Positions 63,215 to 64,000 of a stretch of 64,000 nucleotides of DNA are shown in pieces. Source of the DNA: Sphingobacterium arenae (GTDB lineage Bacteria > Bacteroidota > Bacteroidia > Sphingobacteriales > Sphingobacteriaceae); contig NZ_JACNYK010000006.1 of the NCBI RefSeq assembly GCF_014692505.1, forward strand, positions 186,001 through 250,000. Direction: 5' to 3'. Positions within the stretch are counted from its first letter, which is position 1. Every line of letters starts with the position of its first letter. Position numbers and translations under genes: made by a program. The notes under the pieces were generated by a model. That model was given only the letters and a program-made list of their open reading frames with translations. It was not told the origin of the DNA and did no database searches.

Positions 63215-64000
63215 ATGATTATGGTTAGAAAATTCTTATGGTTATTTGTTTTAATTGGGATGGCGCTGGAATTAAAGGTGGTTGCGCAAGAGAAGCATCG
63301 TCTATCGCATGGATGGGAGTTTGTCCGAGGGGATTTGGGTGACATTTGGGAGGGCGTGCGGCCAGCACCTAACGGCGCACCGGAAACCTTACCTATTTGG
63401 GAAAACGTAGTACTGCCACATAGCTATAATGCGACAGATGCGGTACACCCTGAAAAAAATTATTACCAAGGACCGGCCTGGTATAGAACGTATTTGGATA
63501 TCGAAAATCCCTATAGTGGCGGTAGGACTATTTTGCATTTCGAAGGTGCCGGACAGAAGAGCGAGGTGTATGTTTATCAAGAAAAAGTAGGTGAGCATAT
63601 TGGTGGATATGATGAATGGTATGTCGATATTACCGATGCCGTGGCACGTTTCTATAAAAAAGGTGCGGCGAAACGTTTCAACGGACGGATTCCGATCTTG
63701 GTCCGTACAGATAATTCGCGGGATGTGGAGATGATTCCCTCGGATTTGTCTGATTTTAATGTCTATGGTGGTTTATATCGTTATGTTAACCTATGCTACG
63801 TGCCGACACTTTCCACCCGTCATCTTTTTGCTGATGCGAAGTTGAATGATAACGGTAAGGAAGGAATGGTCACTTTGCGGGCACAATTTTGGAATCCAAA
63901 CGGAATATCCTCTGCCGACGTGCATACCACGGTCAAAGACCGGTCCGGAAAAGCTGTCGCGCAGCAGCGTACTACAATGGAATTGCAGCCCACATCAGAG
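63215..64000 (+). CDS. GH2-family glycosidase, N-terminal part (3' end cut by window)
   Basis: The frame runs open from the ATG at 63215 to the last base, giving 262 residues. It has a Sec signal (ending LKVVAQ) and a GH2 sugar-binding jelly-roll domain: HRLSHGWEFVRGD, ENVVLPHSYNATDAVHPEKN, YYQGPAWYRTYLDI and GAGQKSEVYVYQEKVGEH. SDFNVYGGLYRYVNLCYVP is the usual end of that domain and a second Ig-like domain has begun. Beta-galactosidase or beta-glucuronidase activity is likely, but the catalytic barrel lies outside. An ATG at 63221 is an alternative start. Confidence 0.88.
   Translation, partial: MIMVRKFLWLFVLIGMALELKVVAQEKHRLSHGWEFVRGDLGDIWEGVRPAPNGAPETLPIWENVVLPHSYNATDAVHPEKNYYQGPAWYRTYLDIENPYSGGRTILHFEGAGQKSEVYVYQEKVGEHIGGYDEWYVDITDAVARFYKKGAAKRFNGRIPILVRTDNSRDVEMIPSDLSDFNVYGGLYRYVNLCYVPTLSTRHLFADAKLNDNGKEGMVTLRAQFWNPNGISSADVHTTVKDRSGKAVAQQRTTMELQPTSE

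Overview
The window comes from a chromosome of a Bacteroidetes bacterium, most likely of the Sphingobacteriaceae. Three SusC/SusD outer-membrane pairs, many secreted lipoproteins (a short hydrophobic leader ending in Cys), a Porin_10-type protein, an OMP_b-brl_3-type barrel protein and repeated TAnnTTTG promoter -7 boxes (for example at 33850, 36243 and 37427) all point there. No rRNA genes, CRISPR arrays or insertion sequences were seen. A DUF58 gene is cut at the left edge and a GH2 gene at the right edge.

Bases 1-12800 hold mostly housekeeping genes: queD, lipB and hflX on the minus strand, recG, two related Cys-rich lipoproteins, a DMT permease, ridA, a 44-codon membrane peptide and nagA. 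Between hflX and recG lies an accessory island (3135-6623). In it a XRE-like regulator is divergent from a three-gene set: two paralogous unknown proteins on either side of a 574-residue protein built of two degenerate nucleotidyltransferase-like/HEPN units. The divergent promoter region carries TATCT operator-like boxes.

Bases 11678-33830 look like a peptidoglycan amino-sugar utilisation region: nagA, a DigH/YngK-type glycosidase (GHL10), NamZ (exo-N-acetylmuramidase), two SusCD pairs with near-identical susC leaders, a surface lipoprotein, a second GHL10 enzyme, a secreted calcineurin-type phosphoesterase with a beta-propeller, MurQ etherase and a sodium:solute symporter. I infer uptake of peptide-free (denuded) glycan strands, cut outside to MurNAc and GlcNAc, carried in, and converted by MurQ and NagA to GlcNAc-6-P and GlcN-6-P. 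The sugar kinase this needs is not in the window.

Three tRNA-Val genes (one GAC with C at position 33, two UAC) flank a porin gene. Bases 36659-51308 form a sialic acid locus: a GntR/FCD regulator, SusCD, three sialidases, a PKD-LamG lipoprotein, NanA lyase, a kelch NanM-type epimerase and an MFS permease. A dyad overlapping the susC promoter -7 box shares a 12-base half site with the regulator's own upstream region, which suggests one repressor circuit. Neither a ManNAc epimerase nor a kinase is present.

Bases 51337-64000 return to general functions: a TPR protein, a tail-specific protease, rnhB, an outer-membrane barrel protein with a small secreted partner, an M16 peptidase, fabD, an aldo/keto reductase and the start of a GH2 glycosidase. 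The gap before the protease gene holds two strong adjacent palindromes.
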